From: M30B19 sp041741535
GTDB lineage: Bacteria; Planctomycetota; Planctomycetia; Pirellulales; Pirellulaceae
Direction: 5' to 3'
Assembly (NCBI GenBank): GCA_041741535.1
Contig: JBGSJV010000010.1
Coordinates: 1 to 64,000, forward strand
DNA length: 64,000 bases
Shown: in pieces, positions 43,044 through 51,936 of the stretch
Layout: each line of letters opens with the position of its first letter
Numbering within the stretch: position 1 is the first letter of the stretch
Made by a program: the position numbers and the translations under genes
Notes under the pieces: generated by a model
The model's input: the letters and a program-made list of their open reading frames with translations, nothing else
What the model was told of the DNA's origin: nothing
Database searches by the model: none

Positions 43044-45254
43044 ATGCATTTAAGATATTCTCTCTCGTCTGGTCTGCGTCGATTTGCGATCTTTTGTCTG
43101 GTATTGGTTTTATTTTTACCGAGTCTGTTGTGGGCGCAAGAGCAAATTTCGGATGGGCAAAATGTCCGCGGGGTCATTCCGCGGAAAGGCGATCAATGGG
43201 TTCATTATTATATGGACTTCCATGATTGGCAGGCGGAGTTGGACGTGAAGCTGGATATTCGTGGCGCCTCGCCCACCAACAAGAATACGCCGCGCGTCTT
43301 TGTTCGACGCGGTGCTCTGCCGACCCGGACGCAGCACGATTTTCTCGGAACTTGGAACGGGACGCGCTTTGTGGTGTTGGCCAACGAGACCTCGACTCCT
43401 CGGATCGATTCCGGCCGCTACTACATCAGCGTCAATGGCGCGGTGAACAGCCAATACACCCTCGTCGCGCGACGATTACGGAGTCCATCGCGGTTCAACG
43501 GCATGGGGGCCAAGCCCTACGATAACGGCACCGCATTTCGTGTCTGGGCTCCGTTTGCGGAAGAAGTTCATGTTGCCGGCCAATTCAACGATTGGAATTC
43601 GATCAGCGCTTCGTTGCAAAGTGAGGGCAGCGGCTATTGGTCGTTGGATCATCGCAACGCTGACCCGGGAGATGAATATCGTTACGTGATTCGTCGGGCC
43701 GGAGAAACACATTGGCGAGTGGATCCGTACGAAGAACAGATCACCAATTCGGTTGGCAATTCGGTCATCTTCGATGAACAGTTCGAGTGGACGGACGGCA
43801 GTTTTCAAATGCCAGCGTGGAACGAGTTGGTCGTGTACCAAATGCACGTCGGGACTTTCAACGACGCTCCGGGCGGAAGGCCGGGTACTTTGGATTCGGC
43901 CATTGCTCGATTGGACTACCTACAACAGTTGGGCTTGAATGCCGTCAAACTAATGCCAATCAACGAATTCGCCGGAGACTATTCGTGGGGTTACAACCCG
44001 GCCCATCCGTTTGCGGTTGAGGAGGCTTATGGTGGCCCCGTCGCTCTGAAACGGTTTGTCGATGCCGCTCATGCGCGTGGCATCGCCGTGTTGGGCGATG
44101 TCGTACACAATCATTGGGGGCCAAGTGATCTAGGCACATGGCGGTTTGACGGCTGGTACCAAGGTGATCGGGGCGGGATCTACTTTTATCAAGATGACCG
44201 AGCGGACACGCCTTGGGGAAGTACTCGACCAGATTTCGGCCGACCAGAGGTTCGACAATACATCCGCGATCAAGTGCTGACATTATTACATGACTTCCAT
44301 CTGGATGGCTTGCGATGGGATTCGACCTTGAATATCAGAAACCACGGTGGCGGAAGCTTGCCCGAAGGATGGTCCTTGATGCAATGGATCAATGACGAAG
44401 TCAATCAATCGCAGCCTTGGAAGATCATGATCGCCGAGGACTTGCAAAACGACGAATGGATCACCCGTGAGACAGGCAGCGGTGGTGCGGGCTACGATTC
44501 ACAATGGTGTTCGGTGTTTGTGCATCCGCTGCGGAATGCCATCGTGCCACCTGACGACAATTCCCGAGACATGTTTGCCGTGCGCGACGCGGTGCAGAAT
44601 CGCTTCAATGGCGATGCTTTCCGACGTGTGATTTATACGGAGTCACACGATGAGGTCGCCAACGGACGCAGTCGGGTCCCTGAAGAAATCTGGCCGGGGA
44701 ATGCGGGAAGTTGGTTCTCGAAGAAGCGTTCGACTTTGGGCGCCGCTGTTGTGTTGACCTCACCCGGGATACCGATGATTTTTCAAGGGCAAGAAATTCT
44801 CGAGGACGAATACTTTCGCGACTCGGACCCTGTCGATTGGAGCAAAGCGTCGACCTATGCGGGAATTCGCTTGCTATACGAAGATTTGATCAAGTTACGT
44901 CGCAATTGGTTCAACCACACGCGTGGATTGCGGGGCCAGAACTTGAATTTTTTCCACTTGAACAACAACGACAAGATGGTCGCCTTTCATCGCTGGGATC
45001 AAGGTGGTGCGGGTGACGATGTGATCGTGGTTTGCAATTTCCGAGATCGCACCTGGAACGACTATCGCATCGGATTGCCGCGCGGTGGCGTTTGGAAGGT
45101 TCGGTTCAATAGCGATTGGAACGGGTATTCCGGTGACTTTGGGAATTTCTTTTCCCCCGACGTCAGCGCCGAGAATGTTGCGTGGGATGGATTGAACTTC
45201 AGTGGAAATATCCAGATCGCACCGTATTCGGTTCTGATCCTGTCGCAGGATTAA
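43044..45254 (+). CDS. Exported GH13 alpha-glucan enzyme with PPC-like and CBM48-like domains
   Basis: 736 residues. Signal peptide (RRFAIFCLVLVLFLPSLLWAQ), then a PPC-like beta-domain (about 30-145), then CBM48 (GTAFRVWAPFAEEVHVAGQFNDWN), then a GH13 barrel. Catalytic set: Asp426 in GLRWDST, Glu465 in IAEDL and Asp536 in SHDEV; the other GH13 regions (AVLGDVVHNH) are present. The architecture is like branching enzyme or isoamylase/glycosyltrehalose hydrolase, but these are usually cytosolic. The ATG at 43044 (GTG at 43011 is possible) gives the better signal peptide. Expected to act on alpha-glucan outside the cytosol. Confidence 0.88.
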   Translation: MHLRYSLSSGLRRFAIFCLVLVLFLPSLLWAQEQISDGQNVRGVIPRKGDQWVHYYMDFHDWQAELDVKLDIRGASPTNKNTPRVFVRRGALPTRTQHDFLGTWNGTRFVVLANETSTPRIDSGRYYISVNGAVNSQYTLVARRLRSPSRFNGMGAKPYDNGTAFRVWAPFAEEVHVAGQFNDWNSISASLQSEGSGYWSLDHRNADPGDEYRYVIRRAGETHWRVDPYEEQITNSVGNSVIFDEQFEWTDGSFQMPAWNELVVYQMHVGTFNDAPGGRPGTLDSAIARLDYLQQLGLNAVKLMPINEFAGDYSWGYNPAHPFAVEEAYGGPVALKRFVDAAHARGIAVLGDVVHNHWGPSDLGTWRFDGWYQGDRGGIYFYQDDRADTPWGSTRPDFGRPEVRQYIRDQVLTLLHDFHLDGLRWDSTLNIRNHGGGSLPEGWSLMQWINDEVNQSQPWKIMIAEDLQNDEWITRETGSGGAGYDSQWCSVFVHPLRNAIVPPDDNSRDMFAVRDAVQNRFNGDAFRRVIYTESHDEVANGRSRVPEEIWPGNAGSWFSKKRSTLGAAVVLTSPGIPMIFQGQEILEDEYFRDSDPVDWSKASTYAGIRLLYEDLIKLRRNWFNHTRGLRGQNLNFFHLNNNDKMVAFHRWDQGGAGDDVIVVCNFRDRTWNDYRIGLPRGGVWKVRFNSDWNGYSGDFGNFFSPDVSAENVAWDGLNFSGNIQIAPYSVLILSQD

Positions 45255-45357
45255 GTGCTGGCCTTTTCAACCGGGTTGCCCCACGTTGCTCCGGCACAGT
45301 CGCTGGCAGGAGGGACCACGGGCGTTTCATCGCGTGCGAGTAAGACGCCACATCTCA

Positions 45358-45987
45358 TCAGTTGGTAACGCGGTGACTCTCCCCACGCAAGAACTGGGCG
45401 ACGTAGCGCATGGTTGGACGGTGAACCAAGATGGCCGAGTGCATGCCGTGAAACGTCTGGGTCTCGACGGCGCCCGGTAATTCAACATGGGTTAATGGAA
45501 TAATCAAATCCCAAGTTGCTTTGACGATTGCAAACGGATAATCGGGTAGCGGAAGTTGATTCACAAGACTGGTCGGCTCGGTCCGCAACTCTTGAATCGA
45601 CGGAGCTAGCCAATGAAGCCAAGGTCCGATTCGATTGGCGGTTGGCGTCCCCTTCGACGGTGGGGTCAACATCACCATCCGCGAAAAATTTGCAGGCCGG
45701 TTCCCGGCTAAAGCCAAGCGACTCACGATGCAGCCCATGCTATGCGCCACAATGTGCAGGTCTTGGTCGGGGTTTTGTTGGCTCCAAGTCGCCAGACTGG
45801 TTCGCAACTGATCTGCGGCTAGTTGCATCGACCGCAGGCTGTTGTAGCCAAAATTGTGAACCTTAAATCCGGCTCGCTGCAACGCCCATTGATACGGCAG
45901 CATCACCACCGGGTGCGCGCCGATGCCGTGGACCAGGACCACCGTCGGTTGTGCGAGTTGTGATTTCGTTGGAACGGATGTCACCAT
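45358..45987 (-). CDS. Alpha/beta hydrolase, lipase-like
   Basis: 209 residues. VVLVHGIGAHPVVM (oxyanion region) and the nucleophile elbow IVAHSMGCIVSRLA (Ser) fit lipases of the PGAP1/LipA group. Candidate acid and base are Asp in WDLIIP and His in FHGMHSAILVH, i.e. the usual C-terminal position. No signal peptide. It converges with the GH13 gene. Substrate unknown. Confidence 0.78.
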   Translation of the reverse strand: MVTSVPTKSQLAQPTVVLVHGIGAHPVVMLPYQWALQRAGFKVHNFGYNSLRSMQLAADQLRTSLATWSQQNPDQDLHIVAHSMGCIVSRLALAGNRPANFSRMVMLTPPSKGTPTANRIGPWLHWLAPSIQELRTEPTSLVNQLPLPDYPFAIVKATWDLIIPLTHVELPGAVETQTFHGMHSAILVHRPTMRYVAQFLRGESHRVTN

Positions 45988-46124
45988 GGACCGGGCTCTC
46001 GGATCAATCGCAGTTGCCGATCAGATACAGATTTCGCCGATCGGCTATGGGATTATCCGTCAACGGCCGAGAATGACAACACCAAGTTGTGGGGACTCGG
46101 CGGACACTGGGCGTTGAGAAGCAC

Positions 46125-47558
46125 CTATTCGAATGTCGGATTGTCCTCGAGTCCAAGCTTCTTCATTTTTTTGTAGAGCGTCGTTCGATTGATTCCCAAC
46201 GCGTCGGCGGTCTCGTTGCGATTGCCACTGAATTCCCGAAGCACTTGAGCGATAATCTCGCGTTCCGGTGCTTCCAGGGCTTCCTTGAGGCTGAGGCGTC
46301 GCGAGTTATTGCTGCCGTTGGTGCTGTTCCCACTAGTGCCGGACGCCACGGCCATTGTCTTGCGCGCCCCGTTGGCGATATGGCTCGGCAGATCGGGCAG
46401 ACCAATCTGTGAACTCTTGGCCAACAGCACGGCTCGCTCGATAACGTTTTGCAATTCGCGGACGTTGCCTGGCCAGCGGTATTGGACCAACGCCTCCAGA
46501 GCGGAGTCCGACAGACCTTCTAGATCGCGCTTGGCGTCTCGAGCGACCTGCTTCATGAAGAAGTCCGCCATTGCGGGAATGTCGTTCGGACGTTCGCAGA
46601 GCGGAGGCAGTTCTAGATTGATGACATTGATGCGATAGAACAGATCCTGTCGAAAGCGTCCTTCACTGACGGCTGCTTCCAAATCTTCATTGGTTGCCAA
46701 CACCAATCGTGTGTCGACACTGACGGTTTCGGAACCACCGACTGGTTCAAACTGCCATTCCTGCAGAACCCGCAACAGTTTCACTTGCATCCCGGGCGAC
46801 GCGGTCCCAATTTCGTCCAAGAACAGCGTCCCTTGATCGGCCTGTTGGAACTTTCCGAGTCGCTTGCCAACGGCCCCCGTGAACGCGCCCGCCTCGTGAC
46901 CAAACAGTTCGCTTTCTAACAAGTTCTCCGACAACGCACCACAAGCGACCTCAATAAACGGTTGATCGCGACGTTGGCTGCGTTGATGAATGGCTCGCGC
47001 TAGCATGGACTTGCCGGTACCACTTTCACCAGTGATCAAGACAGTCGCCCGCGTATCCGCGATACTGTCGATGATTTCGAAAGCGCGCACCATACGTTGA
47101 TCGTTCGCGATGATGCTCTGGAAGCTGTAACGCTCATCCAATTGGGCGCGGAGCTTCTTGTTTTCTTCCAACATCTGATGTTGGGCAAAAGCACGCTTGA
47201 GCGTCAATTCCAACTCTTGGTCGATGATGGGTTTGGTCAACAAATCAAACGCCCCGACCCGCAATGCTTCTACAGCGGTTGCGGGAGAAGCATAACCCGA
47301 GACCAGCACCACCGGTATGTGCGGGAAATGGTTCCGGACGTGTCCCAGAAGATCAAATCCATCGCCGTCGTCCAAGCGAATATCTACCAAAGCCAAATCG
47401 ATCGGACGTTGCTCCAAGACCCGCTTGGCGGCCTGGATCGTGTCTGCCAATTCGGTGTGATAGCCGATGCTGCGGAGCCATGCGGCCATCGATTCGACGA
47501 GATCCCGGTCGTCGTCTACCAACAACAATCGCTTGGGACGGGTTTCTTTTCGCTTCAT
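46125..47558 (-). CDS. Sigma-54-dependent response regulator (NtrC family)
   Basis: 477 residues: receiver domain with DDD (16-18), phospho-Asp in ALVDIRLDDG and Lys in LLTKP; AAA+ domain with Walker A GESGTGKS, the sigma-54 contact motif GAFTGA, Walker B GTLFLDEIG and R-finger region; C-terminal Fis-type HTH (NRNETADALGINRTTLYKKMKKLG). It activates sigma-54 promoters when phosphorylated. Its histidine kinase is not in the window. It is divergent from the LuxR-type regulator with 188 bp between them. The linker (NSTNGSNNSRR) is Ser/Asn-rich. Confidence 0.94.
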   Translation of the reverse strand: MKRKETRPKRLLLVDDDRDLVESMAAWLRSIGYHTELADTIQAAKRVLEQRPIDLALVDIRLDDGDGFDLLGHVRNHFPHIPVVLVSGYASPATAVEALRVGAFDLLTKPIIDQELELTLKRAFAQHQMLEENKKLRAQLDERYSFQSIIANDQRMVRAFEIIDSIADTRATVLITGESGTGKSMLARAIHQRSQRRDQPFIEVACGALSENLLESELFGHEAGAFTGAVGKRLGKFQQADQGTLFLDEIGTASPGMQVKLLRVLQEWQFEPVGGSETVSVDTRLVLATNEDLEAAVSEGRFRQDLFYRINVINLELPPLCERPNDIPAMADFFMKQVARDAKRDLEGLSDSALEALVQYRWPGNVRELQNVIERAVLLAKSSQIGLPDLPSHIANGARKTMAVASGTSGNSTNGSNNSRRLSLKEALEAPEREIIAQVLREFSGNRNETADALGINRTTLYKKMKKLGLEDNPTFE

Positions 47559-47746
47559 GGGATGCCTTGCCGAGACTTGGTTGCCGATTTCTGGTGCTTT
47601 TTCGCAACACCCGGATGTTTTTAGCTTGTAGAATGAGGCGAACTTTCGGCGACACCGTTGTTAAGGTGGACTTTTTCTAACGACCGCCGAGAGATTGTCG
47701 ATTGTGGCGACTGTAGCGGTTTTCTCTTCTGGACAAAGATTTCGCG

Positions 47747-48520
47747 ATGTCAACTTCGGCGACCATCGTGCTGGCCTTTGATCATCCGGTTGTTCGAGCC
47801 GGTTTGCGCGCGGTTCTAGCCGGCGAGCCGTTTGAGGTCGTGTCCGAATGTGTCAGTGTGCGACAAGTGCTCGATACCTGTCGCGGAGTTCAGCCGACAT
47901 TGTTGGTCACGGACGTGATCTTGGAGACCAAGGACATTTTTGAGGTCTTGGCGAAACTGCCAACCATTTCGCCTACGACGAAGACGGTTTTATTGGCACC
48001 TGTCCCAGAACCCATTTGGATGGCTCGAGCAGTGGCGTGGGGCGCCCAAGATTTCTTACTGCGTTCCGCCAGTCGCGAGGAGATCTTGACCTCGTTGCAA
48101 CGGGCTCGAGATGGACTGCCAACCGTGGATGGCAGTCGTTTACACAAAATGAACGATCTGATGCAACGGCGAACGGATTTCCCGAAGAGCATCCCGCCGA
48201 CGACCGGTGATAGTAGTGGTTCGCTCCGTGAACCAGCAAGGGATCGTGGAGTAAACCGCGACAATCCGACAGGTCAGAATGTAGTGGTTCGCTCGGCGAA
48301 CCAACATAGGATCGCGGAGCGATCCACGACACTAACGGGCCGCGAGATGCAAACCTTGCGTCTGCTCGGACTGGGGTTAAGTAACCAAGAGATCGCCCGC
48401 ACGATTCACGTCCGATTGGAAACCGCCAAAGAACACGTGCTCAACGCCATGCGCAAATTGGATGTGGCGGATCGCACTCAGGCAGCCGTCACGGCAATCC
48501 AAAACGGTTGGCTGAGCTAG
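47747..48520 (+). CDS. LuxR/NarL-type response regulator with repeat-derived linker
   Basis: 257 residues. Receiver-like domain (about 5-125): candidate phospho-Asp56 in LVTDVILE, but only one acidic residue (D12) of the usual pair, with Phe11 before it, and Arg106 in place of the conserved Lys (DFLLRSAS). C-terminal LuxR HTH (about 196-257: LTGREMQTLRLLGLGLSNQEIARTI, ETAKEHVLNAMRKL). The linker between them (residues 156-195) is encoded by two 50-bp palindromic repeats inserted in frame. It may be a phosphorylation-independent or altered regulator. It is divergent from the NtrC-type gene and has no adjacent kinase. Confidence 0.85.
   Translation: MSTSATIVLAFDHPVVRAGLRAVLAGEPFEVVSECVSVRQVLDTCRGVQPTLLVTDVILETKDIFEVLAKLPTISPTTKTVLLAPVPEPIWMARAVAWGAQDFLLRSASREEILTSLQRARDGLPTVDGSRLHKMNDLMQRRTDFPKSIPPTTGDSSGSLREPARDRGVNRDNPTGQNVVVRSANQHRIAERSTTLTGREMQTLRLLGLGLSNQEIARTIHVRLETAKEHVLNAMRKLDVADRTQAAVTAIQNGWLS
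48213..48262. repeat. 50-bp double-hairpin palindrome, copy 3 (inside the LuxR-type gene)
   Basis: Begins GTAGTGGTTCGCTCCGTGAA and ends CCGCGAC. It codes residues about 156-172 of the regulator. Some arm mismatches compared with copy 4 indicate it is older or degraded. Confidence 0.85.
48281..48330. repeat. 50-bp double-hairpin palindrome, copy 4 (inside the LuxR-type gene)
   Basis: Begins GTAGTGGTTCGCTCGGCGAA and ends GGAGCGATCCACGAC. It codes residues about 179-195. The spacing to copy 3 (68 bp start to start) is not a multiple of three, so the two copies are read in different frames. Confidence 0.88.
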
Positions 48521-48521
48521 A

Positions 48522-48618
48522 CTTTGTCCCCCAAGGGGGTCTGACCCTCCCCGGTCATGCCTTTTGGTCCGAAACTATTTCATGCGCTCCCAAGGATCAG
48601 ACCCCTTTGGGGACAGAG
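48522..48618. repeat. AAGGGG-TCTG-CCC inverted repeat (REP-like), copy 2
   Basis: Left arm 48522-48548 (core CCAAGGGGGTCTGACCCT), right arm 48593-48618 (core AGGATCAGACCCCTTTGG), inverted over about 26 bp with a few mismatches, 44-bp spacer. It is located between the LuxR-type gene and the 3' end of the secretion operon. The core resembles the pair at 20955-21043. Confidence 0.8.
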
Positions 48619-48766
48619 CCGAAATAGAGACGGTTGAGCAAGTGCGGGTGCGTCGCTCGACACTCCGAGTCGGAAACCCCCATTCGGACTTCCGGCACAA
48701 TATGGTCCAACGCCTTGGACAGCACGCAGATATGACTCCGAGAGAATCGTGCTACGATGGTCGTCG

Positions 48767-50065
48767 CTACCGCGACATGGATTCCGTTGTCGTCACCGAT
48801 TTGGACGCATTCTGTGGTTCCGCCAACGTCGAGCCGATCTTGAACTCCAGCAACTCGTCTTCCACGCGCAAGGTCACGGTTCGACGGTCGACTTTGACGA
48901 CGGTCCAAGTCTTGTCGTCCAATTCAAATGACTCGCCTTCATTGCGTTGGATCAATTCATCTTTGTCCCGGTTGTTCAGGACGACGCTCGCCACTCCAAG
49001 TCGGTTCTGCAACAAACTGGTGATATAGGTATTTGGAGCATATTTCCGGCGCGGCTGTGGAGGAGCAGGCTCGCGGATAACTTCGGGTTCTGGCTCTGCA
49101 ACCGTAAGCGTAAAGACTTGTTCGTCCGTCAACAATGGTAAACGATTGTCACTTACTCGCACGTTGAATCGATACCGACCGGCTTTGGTAACTCGTGGGC
49201 CTTTGAGCGTTGCCGTGGGTCCACGATCGGACGCAGCTAGTTCAAATCCGTCCAACTCGGAAGACACCAATTCGAAGGTCAAATCGTCATCCGCATTGTC
49301 GTCGCTCGCGGTAAATCGATGGCTGAAGTTCGACCCGACCTCCACTTCGGCACTGGCGCGGGAGCTAATTCTTGGAGCCGCATTGGGTGGTCCAAACAGA
49401 TTTCTCGCAACGACTAGATTGTTCACGGCGGACCGAGGCTTGCCCAGTCGGCCAGATAAATACTCCGACCAATTCTTGGTTTCGGGACCGGACGGCAAAA
49501 TCACGGCACTGACCGTAAACTTGATCGAGAGTTGCGTCTCATCTTCTTTGTCAGGGGCCGCCAAATCCACACTGATGGAGTCGATCCGATGCAGCATTGC
49601 CAAGTCGTTGAAGTCGTACAAGAAATTGGTTAATTGATCGAGGCTACCCGTAGCCGTGGTATCGCTGATGATAATTCGATCGTAGGCCTTTTCTTTTACG
49701 GACTTGTTCATTCGATCGGTCGTTGCATAATCAACGGAGTCTAACTTCACCGAGCCCGTTTTGGCTTCCAAACCATTTCGCAGCATGAGATCACTGAGAA
49801 AGTTCTGGTAAGACACCGTGTTGTCCGTTACGCTTAGCGGTAAACTGGATGCGTTATAGGCATCATCAAATCGGTCCAATTCCTTCATCGCCGTCATCGA
49901 GAGCTCGTGCAGCCGGTTCTTCTCTTCTTCGGCCAGCAAAATCTGCTCGACGCGATAGGACCGCATACCCTGATACGTGGTCCAACTGTAATACAAGCCA
50001 CCCAACGGGAGAAACGATAAGACGAGCAGCAGCAAGGTGCGTTCGCGAGAGTTGAGATTATTCAT
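48767..50065 (-). CDS. GspM/PilO-like inner-membrane protein with Ig-like domain
   Basis: 432 residues (ATG at 50065). One N-terminal membrane helix (LLLLVLSFLPLGGLYYSW), then a coiled-coil-like helix and a ferredoxin-like fold typical of GspM/PilO (about 35-200), and then an unusual cadherin/Ig-like domain (about 240-335: GSNFSHRFTASDDNADDDLTFELV, PRVTKAGRYRFNVRVSDN) with a C-terminal beta-domain rich in Glu. Last gene of the secretion operon. Family assignment rests mainly on position and topology. Confidence 0.65.
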   Translation of the reverse strand: MNNLNSRERTLLLLVLSFLPLGGLYYSWTTYQGMRSYRVEQILLAEEEKNRLHELSMTAMKELDRFDDAYNASSLPLSVTDNTVSYQNFLSDLMLRNGLEAKTGSVKLDSVDYATTDRMNKSVKEKAYDRIIISDTTATGSLDQLTNFLYDFNDLAMLHRIDSISVDLAAPDKEDETQLSIKFTVSAVILPSGPETKNWSEYLSGRLGKPRSAVNNLVVARNLFGPPNAAPRISSRASAEVEVGSNFSHRFTASDDNADDDLTFELVSSELDGFELAASDRGPTATLKGPRVTKAGRYRFNVRVSDNRLPLLTDEQVFTLTVAEPEPEVIREPAPPQPRRKYAPNTYITSLLQNRLGVASVVLNNRDKDELIQRNEGESFELDDKTWTVVKVDRRTVTLRVEDELLEFKIGSTLAEPQNASKSVTTTESMSR

Positions 50066-50124
50066 AGGTATCGATTCTTGATTCAACTGAGTTGGCGAAA
50101 GGAAATGTAGCGGGCCTCGATGCT

Positions 50125-51930
50125 CTAATTGTCACTGGTCTCGTCGACCAACTCTTGGTCGTCATCCGATTTTCGCTCCCGCTTTTCGGACTCATCTTGG
50201 TCGTCGGCCGATTCTTCGTCGTTGGATCGCCGGTCGGCCGATTCTTTGTCCGCGTCGGATTCCGTATCATCGGATTCCGTGTCGTCGGATTCCGTGTCCT
50301 CAGTACTCTTGCGTTTCGTGTCATCACTTTCCTCGTCGGCCGCCTCATCCGTGGCGTCTTGATCATCGGTTGCGTTGGCATCCGAATCACCGCGTTCTTC
50401 GGTTGAGAGAACTTCTTCTTCCGGGTCATCGGTTTCCACTGCCTGAACCGAGCGTGGTGCCTCTTGTGGCTGTGCCCCTAGCACGGCATTTGCAAGTCGC
50501 TCGTAGACGGTTTCGAAGTCGGGTTTGACCGTAATGGTATCAATGGCGGACTTGGTGTAGTACTTGCTTGCTTTGTCCGTTAGTTGGGGAGCCGGATTAA
50601 AGGCCCATTCGGGATTCGTTTGTAGCTTGGGCTTGTACACTTCCGCCAAATCGGCTGACTTCAGACGAGTGGTCATGACGACTGGAAAGGATTCTTCGTT
50701 AGCCAACCGCCCGACATTAAGTTTGAGCGACTGGACACGCATTTCTTCACCGTACGGCAGTTGCTGGCTTAATGTTTCCAACAAAGGCAGTGGAGCCACG
50801 TCCATGACGACGAACTGGTTGATCGCACCCACGCGATTGATCGTCTGCTTATCCGAGACTTCGGCGACTTTGCGATTGTCGACATCGGCCTGTAGATCGG
50901 CCAGTTGTCGATCCAGCTTGCGGATCTCCAACCAGGCCATTCCAACCAATCCAAGCAAGACAGTCGCCGCCAACATAGCCGACAAGTAGAGTTTTCGCTT
51001 CCACGCATTATCTTGAGGCGGTCGGGTCGGATTGGCCAAGTCCAATAGGGGCTTGCGATCCAATCGCAATGCCGCCAAAGCCAATGTGGCATAGGCCTCG
51101 TTCTGTGAATCAAACCCTGCCGGCAACGTACCAAAATCTCCTGCCGCCAGTTTGTGCCCAGTCAAATCCTGCGCGGCGATGGCCCCGGTAACGGCGGCGG
51201 CATCGTCGGTCGAGGCAATAACGCCCAAGTTCATCTTTTCGGTTCGGCCAAACTCGGCCGACAACACGGCCAAGGACCGCGAGGTCTCGCGCGCAATCAG
51301 CTTGCTCCGATCCTCACCTTCGGCCGGAATCACACTGGAGCGAACCATCACCACTTGTTTGGCTTGTGTCGCCACAAAGTCGATTTCACTGCCCAATACA
51401 TGGACCATCACTTGAACGTCGGCACCCGCCGAATCGCGAAGTAGATTGGGAACAATCAAACGCGGCAGAATCCGAGCGAACGTCAAGCCTTTGGTTTTCA
51501 ATTCACTCAGAAGCAAATTGGTCTGAAACGAAGTCGCCATGACCAACACAGACGTCGCACCGGCGTTCCCATTGCTACCGGAGTTCATCACAGGCATAGC
51601 AACGAAGTCGATGATGGAATCGTCATCGACTTTGGTCATTTGGGTTGCCGCCAAATTGGCCACAATGATCGGTAGTTCTGCTGCCCCGACGGCCGGCACT
51701 TGAAATGGTCGATATTCCGTTTGCTGTGGACCAAGAACCAACACCACGGATTTTTTCGCTAGTCGCTCTTGGGAAAGTGCATCACAAATCGCAGCCGCTT
51801 GTTCTTCGACGGTCGTTAAACTCGCTAAGTCGATTTTCTGCAACGACTTGAGGATCGGCGGAGTGCCCGATTCACCCGCCCCAACCCAGGCCGTGCGATG
51901 GTTCAATAGAATAAACGTGGTTTTGCTCAT
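50125..51930 (-). CDS. GspL/PilM-PilN-like protein with acidic repeat tail
   Basis: 601 residues. N-terminal cytoplasmic actin-like fold (about 1-300), one membrane helix (LYLSAMLAATVLLGLVGMAWL), then a periplasmic PilN/GspL-like coiled coil and fold, and a tail of about 140 residues made of Asp/Glu/Ser repeats (DDTESDDTESD, ERERKSDDD). This corresponds to GspL, or to a PilM-PilN fusion, of the secretion platform. The stop-to-start distance to gspK is 6 bp. Confidence 0.75.
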   Translation of the reverse strand: MSKTTFILLNHRTAWVGAGESGTPPILKSLQKIDLASLTTVEEQAAAICDALSQERLAKKSVVLVLGPQQTEYRPFQVPAVGAAELPIIVANLAATQMTKVDDDSIIDFVAMPVMNSGSNGNAGATSVLVMATSFQTNLLLSELKTKGLTFARILPRLIVPNLLRDSAGADVQVMVHVLGSEIDFVATQAKQVVMVRSSVIPAEGEDRSKLIARETSRSLAVLSAEFGRTEKMNLGVIASTDDAAAVTGAIAAQDLTGHKLAAGDFGTLPAGFDSQNEAYATLALAALRLDRKPLLDLANPTRPPQDNAWKRKLYLSAMLAATVLLGLVGMAWLEIRKLDRQLADLQADVDNRKVAEVSDKQTINRVGAINQFVVMDVAPLPLLETLSQQLPYGEEMRVQSLKLNVGRLANEESFPVVMTTRLKSADLAEVYKPKLQTNPEWAFNPAPQLTDKASKYYTKSAIDTITVKPDFETVYERLANAVLGAQPQEAPRSVQAVETDDPEEEVLSTEERGDSDANATDDQDATDEAADEESDDTKRKSTEDTESDDTESDDTESDADKESADRRSNDEESADDQDESEKRERKSDDDQELVDETSDN

Positions 51931-51936
51931 AACGAA

